This document shows positions 34,338 to 41,440 of a DNA stretch of 50,573 bases, piece by piece; position 1 is the first letter of the stretch, and the number at the start of each line of letters is the position of its first letter. The notes below the pieces were generated by a model. That model made no database searches. It saw only the letters and a list, made by a program, of their open reading frames with translations, and had not been told where the DNA came from. The translations under genes and the position numbers were made by a program. The stretch comes from an uncultured Prevotella sp. (GTDB lineage: Bacteria > Bacteroidota > Bacteroidia > Bacteroidales > Bacteroidaceae). The stretch is from positions 1 through 50,573 of the forward strand of contig ONBC01000029.1 of the NCBI GenBank assembly GCA_900315955.1, given 5' to 3'.

Positions 34338-35324
34338 TTATTGGCCTCCTAACATTCTTGTTAAGTCTTGTATGTTTAGGTTGCGTCCCACGATTTTCCC
34401 ATTCTTGACGACGAGATTGTCGGAAGGCGACTGCAGGGCGAGCTGCTTGAGTACCGGCGTGTCGAACATCTCCCCGGTGCAGACGACGGGGAAGGTGATC
34501 TCGTTAGTCTTCATGTAGCTTCTGCAGTCACGCTTGCTCGGATCCAGGTTGACAGCAAGAATCTTGAAACTGCCGGCCTTGAGCATTTGCAACTGGCGTA
34601 GAAGATCGGTGCTGTCGTAGCTCCATGTGGCCCAGAGCACGATGACCGCTGTTCCTGTGGAGAGCTCTGTTGATGAAATAGTGCGACCGTTGATGTCATA
34701 CACCGAGAAGGACGGAAGTGAGTTGCCCGTGCTTGTGTTTTTCATCTTCTCAACGCTGCCCGACAGTCTCTTTAAGACGCTGTTTTGCGGCTGCCCTTTC
34801 ATCATCACCCGGAGAAGTCGGTTGGCAGCCGGATAGTCGGGCATGGCTGTGGCGATGAAGTATTTGTTCAGGAGCCACTCCCCCACGGGCGACTGAGGAT
34901 TGTTCTCAATAAACTTCTCGGCAAACTGCCTGATCTCCGGCGGAGAGGCACCGGCGATCTGCCGGCGGAAGCCGGTCATCAACTCATTGTCCTTCGTGCC
35001 TGTGATCTTCAGCATCTTCAGGTGAGAGGCATCGCCGTCGATCTTGACCGTCTTTCCAGGCTGGGCGAAGACAGGAGTCTCAGAGAAGTTGGGGAAGACG
35101 AGCGTCAGTGTGGCAGGTGCCTGACAAGGTATCTCATAGGAGAAACGGCCTCCCTGCACCTTAATCGTATCGATGCCACTGATGGCCGCATCATTGCTGT
35201 AGATGTAGAACTCCCCCTGATTCATCTGCAACAGACGGCCTTCTATCTTAAAGTGCTTGCTGTCCTCGCCACAGGAAGTGAGAAGAAAAACAGCGGCGAA
35301 AAAGAATAATAAGTTGCGAAGCAT
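34338..35324 (-). CDS. DUF4369/thioredoxin-fold lipoprotein lacking the CXXC motif
   Basis: A 328-residue lipoprotein (lipobox LLTSCG, Cys18). It has an N-terminal DUF4369-like beta domain (FKIEGRLLQMNQGEFYIYS..) and a C-terminal TlpA/AhpC-like thioredoxin domain (about 200-320). The usual WCxxC site reads WATWSYDS, so both redox cysteines are absent. Two other cysteines (DCRSYM, VVCTGEM) are at unusual positions. A disulfide reductase function is therefore unlikely; a binding or structural role is possible. It is co-transcribed with comM (2-nt gap). Confidence 0.85.
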   Translation of the reverse strand: MLRNLLFFFAAVFLLTSCGEDSKHFKIEGRLLQMNQGEFYIYSNDAAISGIDTIKVQGGRFSYEIPCQAPATLTLVFPNFSETPVFAQPGKTVKIDGDASHLKMLKITGTKDNELMTGFRRQIAGASPPEIRQFAEKFIENNPQSPVGEWLLNKYFIATAMPDYPAANRLLRVMMKGQPQNSVLKRLSGSVEKMKNTSTGNSLPSFSVYDINGRTISSTELSTGTAVIVLWATWSYDSTDLLRQLQMLKAGSFKILAVNLDPSKRDCRSYMKTNEITFPVVCTGEMFDTPVLKQLALQSPSDNLVVKNGKIVGRNLNIQDLTRMLGGQ

Positions 35325-35340
35325 ATATATGAAAAGAAAA

Positions 35341-35376
35341 GAGCCATAGAGCCCATCTTATCTGGCTCTATGGCTC
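35341..35376 (-). terminator. Rho-independent terminator of the OmpA/TPR lipoprotein gene
   Basis: Perfect 13-bp stem GAGCCATAGAGCC/GGCTCTATGGCTC with a 10-nt loop, followed on the minus strand by TTTTCTTTTC. Confidence 0.85.
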
Positions 35377-35400
35377 TTATGGTTAAGTTGAGATAATGTT

Positions 35401-37074
35401 TTACTTCAGGTTGGCAAGCTCCAGATCCTTGGCAGCATAAGCTGCGAGGGCTGCGTCGAGCTGCTTAGCTTTCTGCAGAGCTGTCTTGGCAGCGGAGGTG
35501 TTGCCCATGCGGTTGTTGACGATAGCCTTCAGATACTCTGTCATTCCGTCAGGATTCTTCACGCTGTTCAGTGTGGAGAGTGCTGTAGCATAGTCCTTGG
35601 TGAGGAGCTGTGCGAGGGCAGCGCTGTTGGATGTAGAGTTGCCGAAGTTCTTCACAGCCTGTGCATAGTTGCCCTTGGCAATGTTCAGGTTGCCGAGCAC
35701 CTCGTTCAGACCGTTGGCATCGTTAGCCTTTGAGATATAGCTCTCAGCTGTTTTCGTGTCGCCGTTCTTCAGAGCGATGAGTGCGAGGTTGGCATAAGCC
35801 TCAGGTGCCTTGCCCTTCTGCTGAGCCTGTGCGATATATTGCTTGGCAGCATCCATGTTGCCGCGGTTGAAGGCGAGGACAGCCAAGTTATTCAGCGAAC
35901 GATAGTCGTTGTTGTTGAGCTCAGCGGCCTTCTGATAGATCTCAGCTTTCTTTGAAGGATCGTTGGTGAGTGTGGCAGCATAGAGCAACTCATCCTCGCT
36001 CAGCTTTGAAGGATCCTCGGCATACTGCTGCTTGATCTCGTCGTCGCTGCGGCCTACGGTCTGATAGTTGATGATGAGGCGACTGCGACGGAGCTCCGGC
36101 AGGATGCCTGTGGCGAGCTCACGGAAGCCCTCGCTCATGTTCTTGATCTGACGCTCACGCTCTGCGGGGTCTTTGTACATCTCCAGTACGCGAAGGATCA
36201 CGTCCTTGTCCTGCAGGTTGCTGGCAGCAACGAGCTCCTTGAAGCCCTCCCAGTCCTGAGCGGTATAGTGAGAGTCAATATCGGTGGAACCGAGCTTGGC
36301 AGCCTTCAGCTCCTTGTTGACATAGCCGTTGGTCACCTTCTCACGGTTCTTCGACAGCTTGTCGTTGAAAGCGAAGCCGCCGTCAGGAGAAGCGTAAGCT
36401 GCCACCTCCACATTCTTCATGTTCAAGCCCTTGCGATCCTTGTTGATCTCCTTGAGCATCTTTACGAACTCCTTGACAGAGTTGTTTTTCAGCTCGCTCT
36501 TGCGGAGGTTGGCCTGGTTGATGAGGAACTTGATGTTGGCCTGAACCTTCTGATCCTTGATGCGCTCGAAACTGTCGGGTGCGATGCAAGCACCGGCATT
36601 GTCCATGGCCTTCTTGTAGAGTTCAGAAGTAGCGATGACACCATTGGCGACCTTCACAGCCGGCACATTGTATTTCTTGTTACCCTTGCGTGCGTCGAAG
36701 GTGAGATACATCTCGCTTGTCTGCATATCAGGATTGTAAGGGAAGGCTGTTTTCATGGTGTACTTGCCACCCATCTTGTAAGAAATAGTCTGGTTGTTGC
36801 CTTGTACTTTCTCACCCTGGAAAGTAGCGCCCTGGCCTTTAGCTACCTCACCGTTGCCATAACGAAGTTCCGGTGTTACGGTGACCGTAGCTTTCTTCTT
36901 CATATATTTTACGGGGAACGTACCGTCGATAGTAGCGGGAACCTGGCCGCCGATGGTAGCAAGCGGGTTGGGATCTACCGAGAAGTTATCGGCAGAAAGA
37001 GGACCCATCTTCGAGCATGATGCCAACAGGAGTGCGGAGCATGCTGTTAGTGTAAGAAACAGATGGTTACGCAT
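35401..37074 (-). CDS. OmpA-like and TPR-containing outer-membrane lipoprotein
   Basis: A 557-residue protein from the ATG at 37074. It has a lipoprotein signal (LLLASCSKMG, Cys about 18), a beta-rich N-terminal region, an OmpA-like region (about 165-260; VEVAAYASPDGGFAFNDKLSKNR resembles the peptidoglycan-binding motif), and C-terminal TPR-type helices (about 370-540). It probably links outer membrane and peptidoglycan or scaffolds an envelope complex. Longer in-frame starts run through tRNA-Leu and are rejected. Only 26 nt separate it from that tRNA. A strong terminator follows. Confidence 0.82.
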   Translation of the reverse strand: MRNHLFLTLTACSALLLASCSKMGPLSADNFSVDPNPLATIGGQVPATIDGTFPVKYMKKKATVTVTPELRYGNGEVAKGQGATFQGEKVQGNNQTISYKMGGKYTMKTAFPYNPDMQTSEMYLTFDARKGNKKYNVPAVKVANGVIATSELYKKAMDNAGACIAPDSFERIKDQKVQANIKFLINQANLRKSELKNNSVKEFVKMLKEINKDRKGLNMKNVEVAAYASPDGGFAFNDKLSKNREKVTNGYVNKELKAAKLGSTDIDSHYTAQDWEGFKELVAASNLQDKDVILRVLEMYKDPAERERQIKNMSEGFRELATGILPELRRSRLIINYQTVGRSDDEIKQQYAEDPSKLSEDELLYAATLTNDPSKKAEIYQKAAELNNNDYRSLNNLAVLAFNRGNMDAAKQYIAQAQQKGKAPEAYANLALIALKNGDTKTAESYISKANDANGLNEVLGNLNIAKGNYAQAVKNFGNSTSNSAALAQLLTKDYATALSTLNSVKNPDGMTEYLKAIVNNRMGNTSAAKTALQKAKQLDAALAAYAAKDLELANLK

Positions 37075-37100
37075 AGTAATAATGTTTTTAAAAAGTTTAG

Positions 37101-37185
37101 TGCCGCGAGCGGGACTCGAACCCGCACAGCCATTACTGGCCAAGGGATTTTAAGTCCCTCGTGTCTACCATTCCACCATCACGGC
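37101..37185 (-). tRNA. tRNA-Leu (anticodon TAA)
   Basis: An 85-nt class II tRNA: acceptor GCCGTGA/TCGCGGC (one G-T pair), anticodon stem AGGGA/TCCCT with loop CTTAAAA (anticodon TAA), long variable arm, T arm GCGGG-TTCGAGT-CCCGC, discriminator A, no encoded CCA. Confidence 0.95.
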
Positions 37186-37210
37186 AAGCCAATGTCTGAT
37201 TACATTACTG

Positions 37211-37241
37211 CAAAGGTAGGCTTTTTCTTTTAACAATCAAA
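37211..37241 (-). promoter_or_regulatory. Promoter of tRNA-Leu (and possibly the lipoprotein)
   Basis: On the minus strand TTTG (37238-37241), 19-nt spacer, TACCTTTG (37211-37218). This gives a roughly 20-nt leader before the tRNA. Confidence 0.7.
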
Positions 37242-37324
37242 TCTTTACAATGATATTTTGCACTATTTAAGATTATTCTTCCTTTTAAGCCAGGTTTGAC
37301 GCGGTCATAGTAGCAGAAAATGCG

Positions 37325-37332
37325 TACCTTTG
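37325..37332 (+). promoter_or_regulatory. -7 box (TACCTTTG) of the helicase gene, very close to its ATG
   Basis: TACCTTTG ends 7 nt before the ATG at 37340, so the transcript would be leaderless or nearly so. Confidence 0.55.
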
Positions 37333-37339
37333 CAAGCAA

Positions 37340-39268
37340 ATGAGTAATACAGCGATACAGTCAATCCAGCAACAGCGGCTGTTGCTCCAGATGGAGTATC
37401 AGACGGAGAAGGAGGCGTTCCGCAAGCAGACGGAGGCTATGGGCATAGGCCGCAAGGTCAAGCGCGGCGATGCCTGGTTCCCCGTGTCGGTGGGGCAGAG
37501 CCGTTACAATTCGCTCAACCAGATGACGACAGAGATCCTGCGGACGCAGGATCAGGACATAGAACATAACTTTGAATACGGCAAGCCCGTGATGTTCTTT
37601 ATGGTTTCGCAAAAAACATCCGGCGCTAAGGATTCGAAGGATACCTCCATCCATTATTTCTCTTTCACGGGCACGGTGTCTTATGTGGAGGGCGACCGCA
37701 TGGTGGTTGTCGTTCCCGAGGGTCACGCCCTCGACCTGCAGAGCGTGGACAAGCCGGTGGGCGTGCAACTGTCGTTCGACGAGACGAGCTATCGTGTGAT
37801 GTTCGATGCCCTGGACCGGGTGCTCAAGGCGAAGAACAACCGGCTGGCTTATCTTCGCGACCTTTTCTATTCGAAGTTAGTTGCAGGGCGCTTTACCTTT
37901 GCGCCGATGTCGTTCCCTTGGCTCAATGAGACGCAGGAACGGGCGGTGAACGAGGTGTTGCGGGCTAAAGACGTGGCTATCGTCCACGGACCTCCGGGGA
38001 CGGGCAAGACGACGACCCTTGTGGAGGCTATCAACGAGACGCTGATGCGTGAGAGCCAGGTTCTCGTCTGTGCGCAGAGCAACATGGCGGTTGACTGGAT
38101 CTGTGAGAAGCTCGTCGACCGCGGCATCAACGTGCTGCGCATCGGCAATCCTACGCGCGTCAACGACAAGATGCTCGGCTTCACCTATGAGCGGCGTTTC
38201 GAGGCCCATCCTGACTATCCGCAGTTGTGGGCGATCCGCAAGGCAATGCGCGAACTGCGGCGAAGAAAGAAAGGCCGCGACGACAACTTCCATCAGAAAC
38301 TGGAGCGGTTGAAGTCGCGCGCCACGGAACTGGAGATACGTATCAATGCTGATCTCTTCGGTGAGGCCCGCGTCATTGCCTCCACGCTCGTCGGCTCAGC
38401 CAACCGTTTGCTCGAAGGACAGAAGTTCGGCACCCTCTTCATCGATGAGGCGGCCCAGGCTTTAGAGGCAGCGTGCTGGATACCGATGCGGCGTGTGAGC
38501 CGTGTCATCCTTGCCGGTGACCACTGTCAGCTCCCGCCGACGGTGAAGAGCATCGCGGCACTGAAAGGGGGATTGGGCAAGACCCTCATGGAGCGCATCG
38601 TAGAGAACAAACCGGAGTGCGTGACCCTCCTCGGCGTGCAGTACCGCATGAACGAAGAGATCATGAAGTTCTCATCCGACTGGTTCTATGGCGGTAAGGT
38701 GAAGACAGCGCCGGAGATCCGGCAACGCAAGAGCATCCTCAACTTTGACCGGCCTATCCTGTGGATCGACACAGGACAAATGGAGGTCGGTCCCGATGAG
38801 CCGAGCAACAAAGAGCAGTTTGTCGGTGAGAGTTTCGGGCGCGTCAACAAAGGCGAAGCAGAGCTGACGCTCCGGCATCTGCAAGACTATTTCACGAAGA
38901 TCGGCAAGGAGCGTATCCTGGAGGAGCAGATTGATGTCGGTGTCATCTCGCCTTATCGTGCCCAGGTGCAGTATCTGCGAAAACTCGTCAAGCAGCGGGC
39001 GTTCTTCAAACCTTATCGTCGGCTCATCACCGTCAACACCGTTGACGGCTTTCAGGGGCAGGAGCGGGACATCATCCTCATCTCCATGGTGCGTGCCAAC
39101 GAGAACGGAGAGATCGGGTTCCTGCGGGACCTGCGGCGTATGAATGTCGCCATCACCCGTGCACGCATGAAGCTGATCATCTTAGGCGACGTTGCCACGC
39201 TTACCCGCCATCCGTTCTATAAGAAACTGTGGGAGTATGTCACGCAACTGAGCAACGGAGAGGGGTGA
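37340..39268 (+). CDS. Superfamily 1 DNA/RNA helicase (UPF1/IGHMBP2-like)
   Basis: A 642-residue SF1B helicase. Walker A is HGPPGTGKTTT (about 216-226), motif II is FIDEAAQALE (about 366-375), motif III is AGDHCQLPPT, motif IV region is QYRMNEEI (about 434), motif V is VNTVDGFQGQERD (about 565) and motif VI is MNVAITRAR (about 600). It carries the N-terminal beta-barrel region seen in IGHMBP2-like bacterial proteins. Probably a 5'-3' helicase; biological role unknown. The -7 box sits almost on the ATG. Confidence 0.9.
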   Translation: MSNTAIQSIQQQRLLLQMEYQTEKEAFRKQTEAMGIGRKVKRGDAWFPVSVGQSRYNSLNQMTTEILRTQDQDIEHNFEYGKPVMFFMVSQKTSGAKDSKDTSIHYFSFTGTVSYVEGDRMVVVVPEGHALDLQSVDKPVGVQLSFDETSYRVMFDALDRVLKAKNNRLAYLRDLFYSKLVAGRFTFAPMSFPWLNETQERAVNEVLRAKDVAIVHGPPGTGKTTTLVEAINETLMRESQVLVCAQSNMAVDWICEKLVDRGINVLRIGNPTRVNDKMLGFTYERRFEAHPDYPQLWAIRKAMRELRRRKKGRDDNFHQKLERLKSRATELEIRINADLFGEARVIASTLVGSANRLLEGQKFGTLFIDEAAQALEAACWIPMRRVSRVILAGDHCQLPPTVKSIAALKGGLGKTLMERIVENKPECVTLLGVQYRMNEEIMKFSSDWFYGGKVKTAPEIRQRKSILNFDRPILWIDTGQMEVGPDEPSNKEQFVGESFGRVNKGEAELTLRHLQDYFTKIGKERILEEQIDVGVISPYRAQVQYLRKLVKQRAFFKPYRRLITVNTVDGFQGQERDIILISMVRANENGEIGFLRDLRRMNVAITRARMKLIILGDVATLTRHPFYKKLWEYVTQLSNGEG

Positions 39269-39416
39269 CATTGTTGCTAACGGGACAACGTGTTTGGTCA
39301 GGTATTTCACAAGCGGTGACTACGCTTAAGCCTGACGGTTTTCAGACGTGCAAGTCGAAATAATACATGGGATAATGGCTTGTTGCATCGCCCGTTACCT
39401 TATTCCTGTTTCCGGT

Positions 39417-40178
39417 CTAAAGCTCGAGCGGAAACTTTACCTTATGTCTTTTTTGGAAGTGACTCCAAAACCTTCTTCTGGCCTTCAGAGCGATGCTTAC
39501 GGATTCGTCGGGGTCAAAGCCTCGTCGTTTTGCATATTCCCTGACGGTAAGGATGATAAACTCCTTGGGCCCCCAAAGCCTGGCGAAGTTGCTGCATCCA
39601 AGTGCCATGCTGACAGGTCCTAAGTACATTCTGTTGATGTCCACGATGGCGAACTGATAGTGTCCGTTGTCGTCTTGCTGCCAAAGAATGTTTCCCGGCG
39701 AATAGTCCCGGTGTAGAATTTGCGCATCGTGCATCTTTGCGGTAAAGGCGGCTAAGGCTTTCGCCATGGGACGATAGATATCGGGGGTGGCTTCACCCAT
39801 TTCGTACATCAGATGAGGATAGGGGCATCGCAGCGTGATGAGGTAGCTCTCGTGGAGGATCGTGCATTGCCGGTCTTCGATATATGCCACGGGCGTAGGA
39901 GTCTCTATGTGCCGCTCGTTGAGCAATGCGGCAAAGCGAAAGGCACGCTCGCCTTTCGGCTGGCGTATGCCCCAGGAATACACCAACTTGTTGACGAAAT
40001 GCGGGCGATGGTAACGTTTCACCACAACGATGGTGCCGTCGGGTGCCGTGAAGTTCTTGATGAGGTTTCTTTCGCCCCCATATACATATTCTCCCTCAGA
40101 GTCCATGCGCTCGGGCAAGGCAATCAGAAAGTCGTGCCATGACGACCATTGAGGATTGATGGTGATGGTGCGTGTCAT
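39417..40178 (-). CDS. Lipopolysaccharide kinase InaA/WaaP-family protein
   Basis: A 253-residue protein-kinase-fold enzyme. The ATP-binding Lys is probably in VVVKRYHRP (about 54), the catalytic loop is LHRDYSPGNIL (HRD Asp about 158), and the metal-binding Asp lies in AIVDINRM. This matches the InaA/Kdo-kinase family, which phosphorylates LPS core sugars. It has neither signal peptide nor membrane helix and should act at the cytoplasmic face. It sits at the edge of the surface-decoration locus, convergent with the helicase gene. Confidence 0.85.
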   Translation of the reverse strand: MTRTITINPQWSSWHDFLIALPERMDSEGEYVYGGERNLIKNFTAPDGTIVVVKRYHRPHFVNKLVYSWGIRQPKGERAFRFAALLNERHIETPTPVAYIEDRQCTILHESYLITLRCPYPHLMYEMGEATPDIYRPMAKALAAFTAKMHDAQILHRDYSPGNILWQQDDNGHYQFAIVDINRMYLGPVSMALGCSNFARLWGPKEFIILTVREYAKRRGFDPDESVSIALKARRRFWSHFQKRHKVKFPLEL

Positions 40179-40197
40179 ATTTGGCAGTTATAAAGTA

Positions 40198-40263
40198 TTA
40201 TAGCCTGTTGGCCTTTAAGAATTCCACCAACTTGGCCCATACAAATTCAACAAGATATTTCAT
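40198..40263 (-). CDS. Possible 21-residue leader peptide
   Basis: ATG at 40263 to TAA at 40198-40200 encodes MKYLVEFVWAKLVEFLKANR plus Leu, an amphipathic basic peptide. It lies 19 nt upstream of the LPS-kinase-like ATG on the same strand. An in-frame stop directly precedes it. It may be a leader peptide, a gene remnant or chance. Confidence 0.25.
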   Translation of the reverse strand: MKYLVEFVWAKLVEFLKANRL

Positions 40264-40348
40264 TTAGCCTTGTGGTATTCTATTCTGATTTCAATGAGTC
40301 ATTATATGGAATTCTTCTTCGTATAAAATCTTCTTTTATTATGGGCTG

Positions 40349-40388
40349 TCTCGCAATAAGTTATTAACCTGTGCGAGAAGTCTTATTG
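40349..40388. promoter_or_regulatory. Interleaved inverted repeats (pseudoknot-like) in the leader region
   Basis: TCTCGCA (40349-40355) pairs with TGCGAGA (40372-40378). CAATAAG (40354-40360) pairs with CTTATTG (40382-40388). The order 1-2-1'-2' is that of an H-type pseudoknot, although the two left arms overlap by 2 nt. Confidence 0.35.
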
Positions 40389-40418
40389 GTGGAGTAGCGG
40401 TAGCCGCATCCTTGGTTG

Positions 40419-40426
40419 CAAAGTTA
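40419..40426 (-). promoter_or_regulatory. -7 box (TAACTTTG) for the LPS-kinase-like gene
   Basis: TAACTTTG on the minus strand, giving a leader of about 235 nt that includes the interleaved stems and the small open frame. Confidence 0.5.
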
Positions 40427-40552
40427 CGAAAATGATTCGATTAAATTTGTCTGTATACAATATAAAGTTGGACAAACCCCGTGAACCCTCTATTTTTTTG
40501 ATATATTGATCATTATTTTTCCATTTATAGGCGTTAAGTTAAAGAAAAGTAG

Positions 40553-40560
40553 TAATTTTG
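40553..40560 (+). promoter_or_regulatory. -7 box (TAATTTTG) for licD
   Basis: TAATTTTG ends 4 nt before the licD ATG at 40565, so the message is probably leaderless unless translation starts downstream. Confidence 0.5.
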
Positions 40561-40564
40561 CGGC

Positions 40565-41422
40565 ATGTTTAAGAAAGAGGATGGAAAGAAAAGAATATCT
40601 CTTGATGAGACGAGAGATATGCAGCGAGTTATTCTTGGAATTCTGGAGGCTATTGACAAAGTTTGCCGTGAGCATCATCTGCGTTACTATATGATAGCGG
40701 GTACGATGTTGGGTGCAGTGCGTCATCATGGTTTCATTCCATGGGATGATGATGCTGATGTGGCACTGCCACGTAAAGACTATGATATTCTGTGCCGACA
40801 CGCCAATGAATGGCTTCCTAAGGAATATGAGCTTGTTAGCTATCTGCAGGATAAAAGCTACCCTTATCAATTTGCCAGAATACAAGATAACCGCACTACG
40901 TATATCTTACGACGTGCTTTCAATTTTGTGGGAGGTGTGCCGGTGGATGTCTTTCCTCTCGATGGGATGACGGATAGTAAGTGGAAAAGAAAAATTCACT
41001 ATCTAAGGTATCATTTTCTGACTCAATTGAAGTATTACAGCCTGCGTGATCCTTTCAAGCATGGCAAGCGGATAGATTGTCTTTTCTTCCTACTGGTCCA
41101 CAAGTTGTTTCCAATTCATTGGATAGAGGCCAGAATTGATAAGTTGCAGCATGCTTACGATTGGGATGAGAGTAAACTTGTAGCCGATCACGACAATGCT
41201 CCTGACCGAGGCATTCTGTCTAAGGACGTGTATGGCACTCCCGTAAGCTATGCTTTCGGGAATACATATTTATATGGTGTAGCCAATCCTAATGCCTATC
41301 TTAGCTATTGTTATGGTGATTATATGAAGCTGCCTGCGTCCCTTCCTCCTCAAAATTTCCGGTTGATGGACTTGAAGAAACCTTATAAGGAGTGGCTCCA
41401 AGAGCATCATCAGAACAAATAG
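40565..41422 (+). CDS. LicD-family phosphotransferase
   Basis: A 285-residue nucleotidyltransferase-fold protein with the LicD signature: ISLDETRDMQ then RYYMIAGTMLGAVRHHGFIPWDDDADVALPR (about 40-70), where the Asp cluster binds metal, and a C-terminal Y-x-YGDYMKLP motif. LicD proteins transfer phosphorylcholine or other phospho-alcohols from CDP carriers to glycans. The start at 40565 keeps the normal N-terminal helix; the next ATG (40619) would remove part of it. The gene is A+T-richer than its neighbours, suggesting transfer. Convergent with the fusion gene, 18 nt apart. Confidence 0.88.
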   Translation: MFKKEDGKKRISLDETRDMQRVILGILEAIDKVCREHHLRYYMIAGTMLGAVRHHGFIPWDDDADVALPRKDYDILCRHANEWLPKEYELVSYLQDKSYPYQFARIQDNRTTYILRRAFNFVGGVPVDVFPLDGMTDSKWKRKIHYLRYHFLTQLKYYSLRDPFKHGKRIDCLFFLLVHKLFPIHWIEARIDKLQHAYDWDESKLVADHDNAPDRGILSKDVYGTPVSYAFGNTYLYGVANPNAYLSYCYGDYMKLPASLPPQNFRLMDLKKPYKEWLQEHHQNK

Positions 41423-41440
41423 CTTTTCAGGCAATAAAAA

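Larger units (their letters stand above)
40179..40564. other. A+T-rich divergent region between the LPS-kinase-like gene and licD
   Basis: It holds a small open frame (40198-40263), interleaved stems (40349-40388), a minus promoter box (40419-40426) and a plus promoter box (40553-40560). Base composition is visibly A+T-richer than the flanks. Nothing else is recognised. Confidence 0.6.

Noticed and set aside
37075-37143. N-terminal extension of the OmpA/TPR lipoprotein
   Set aside because: It would be translated from within tRNA-Leu. The lipoprotein signal starts at 37074.
40345-40362. Possible insertion-sequence end (gggctgtctcgc)
   Set aside because: It resembles some IS terminal repeats, but no matching inverted end, target duplication or transposase is found.
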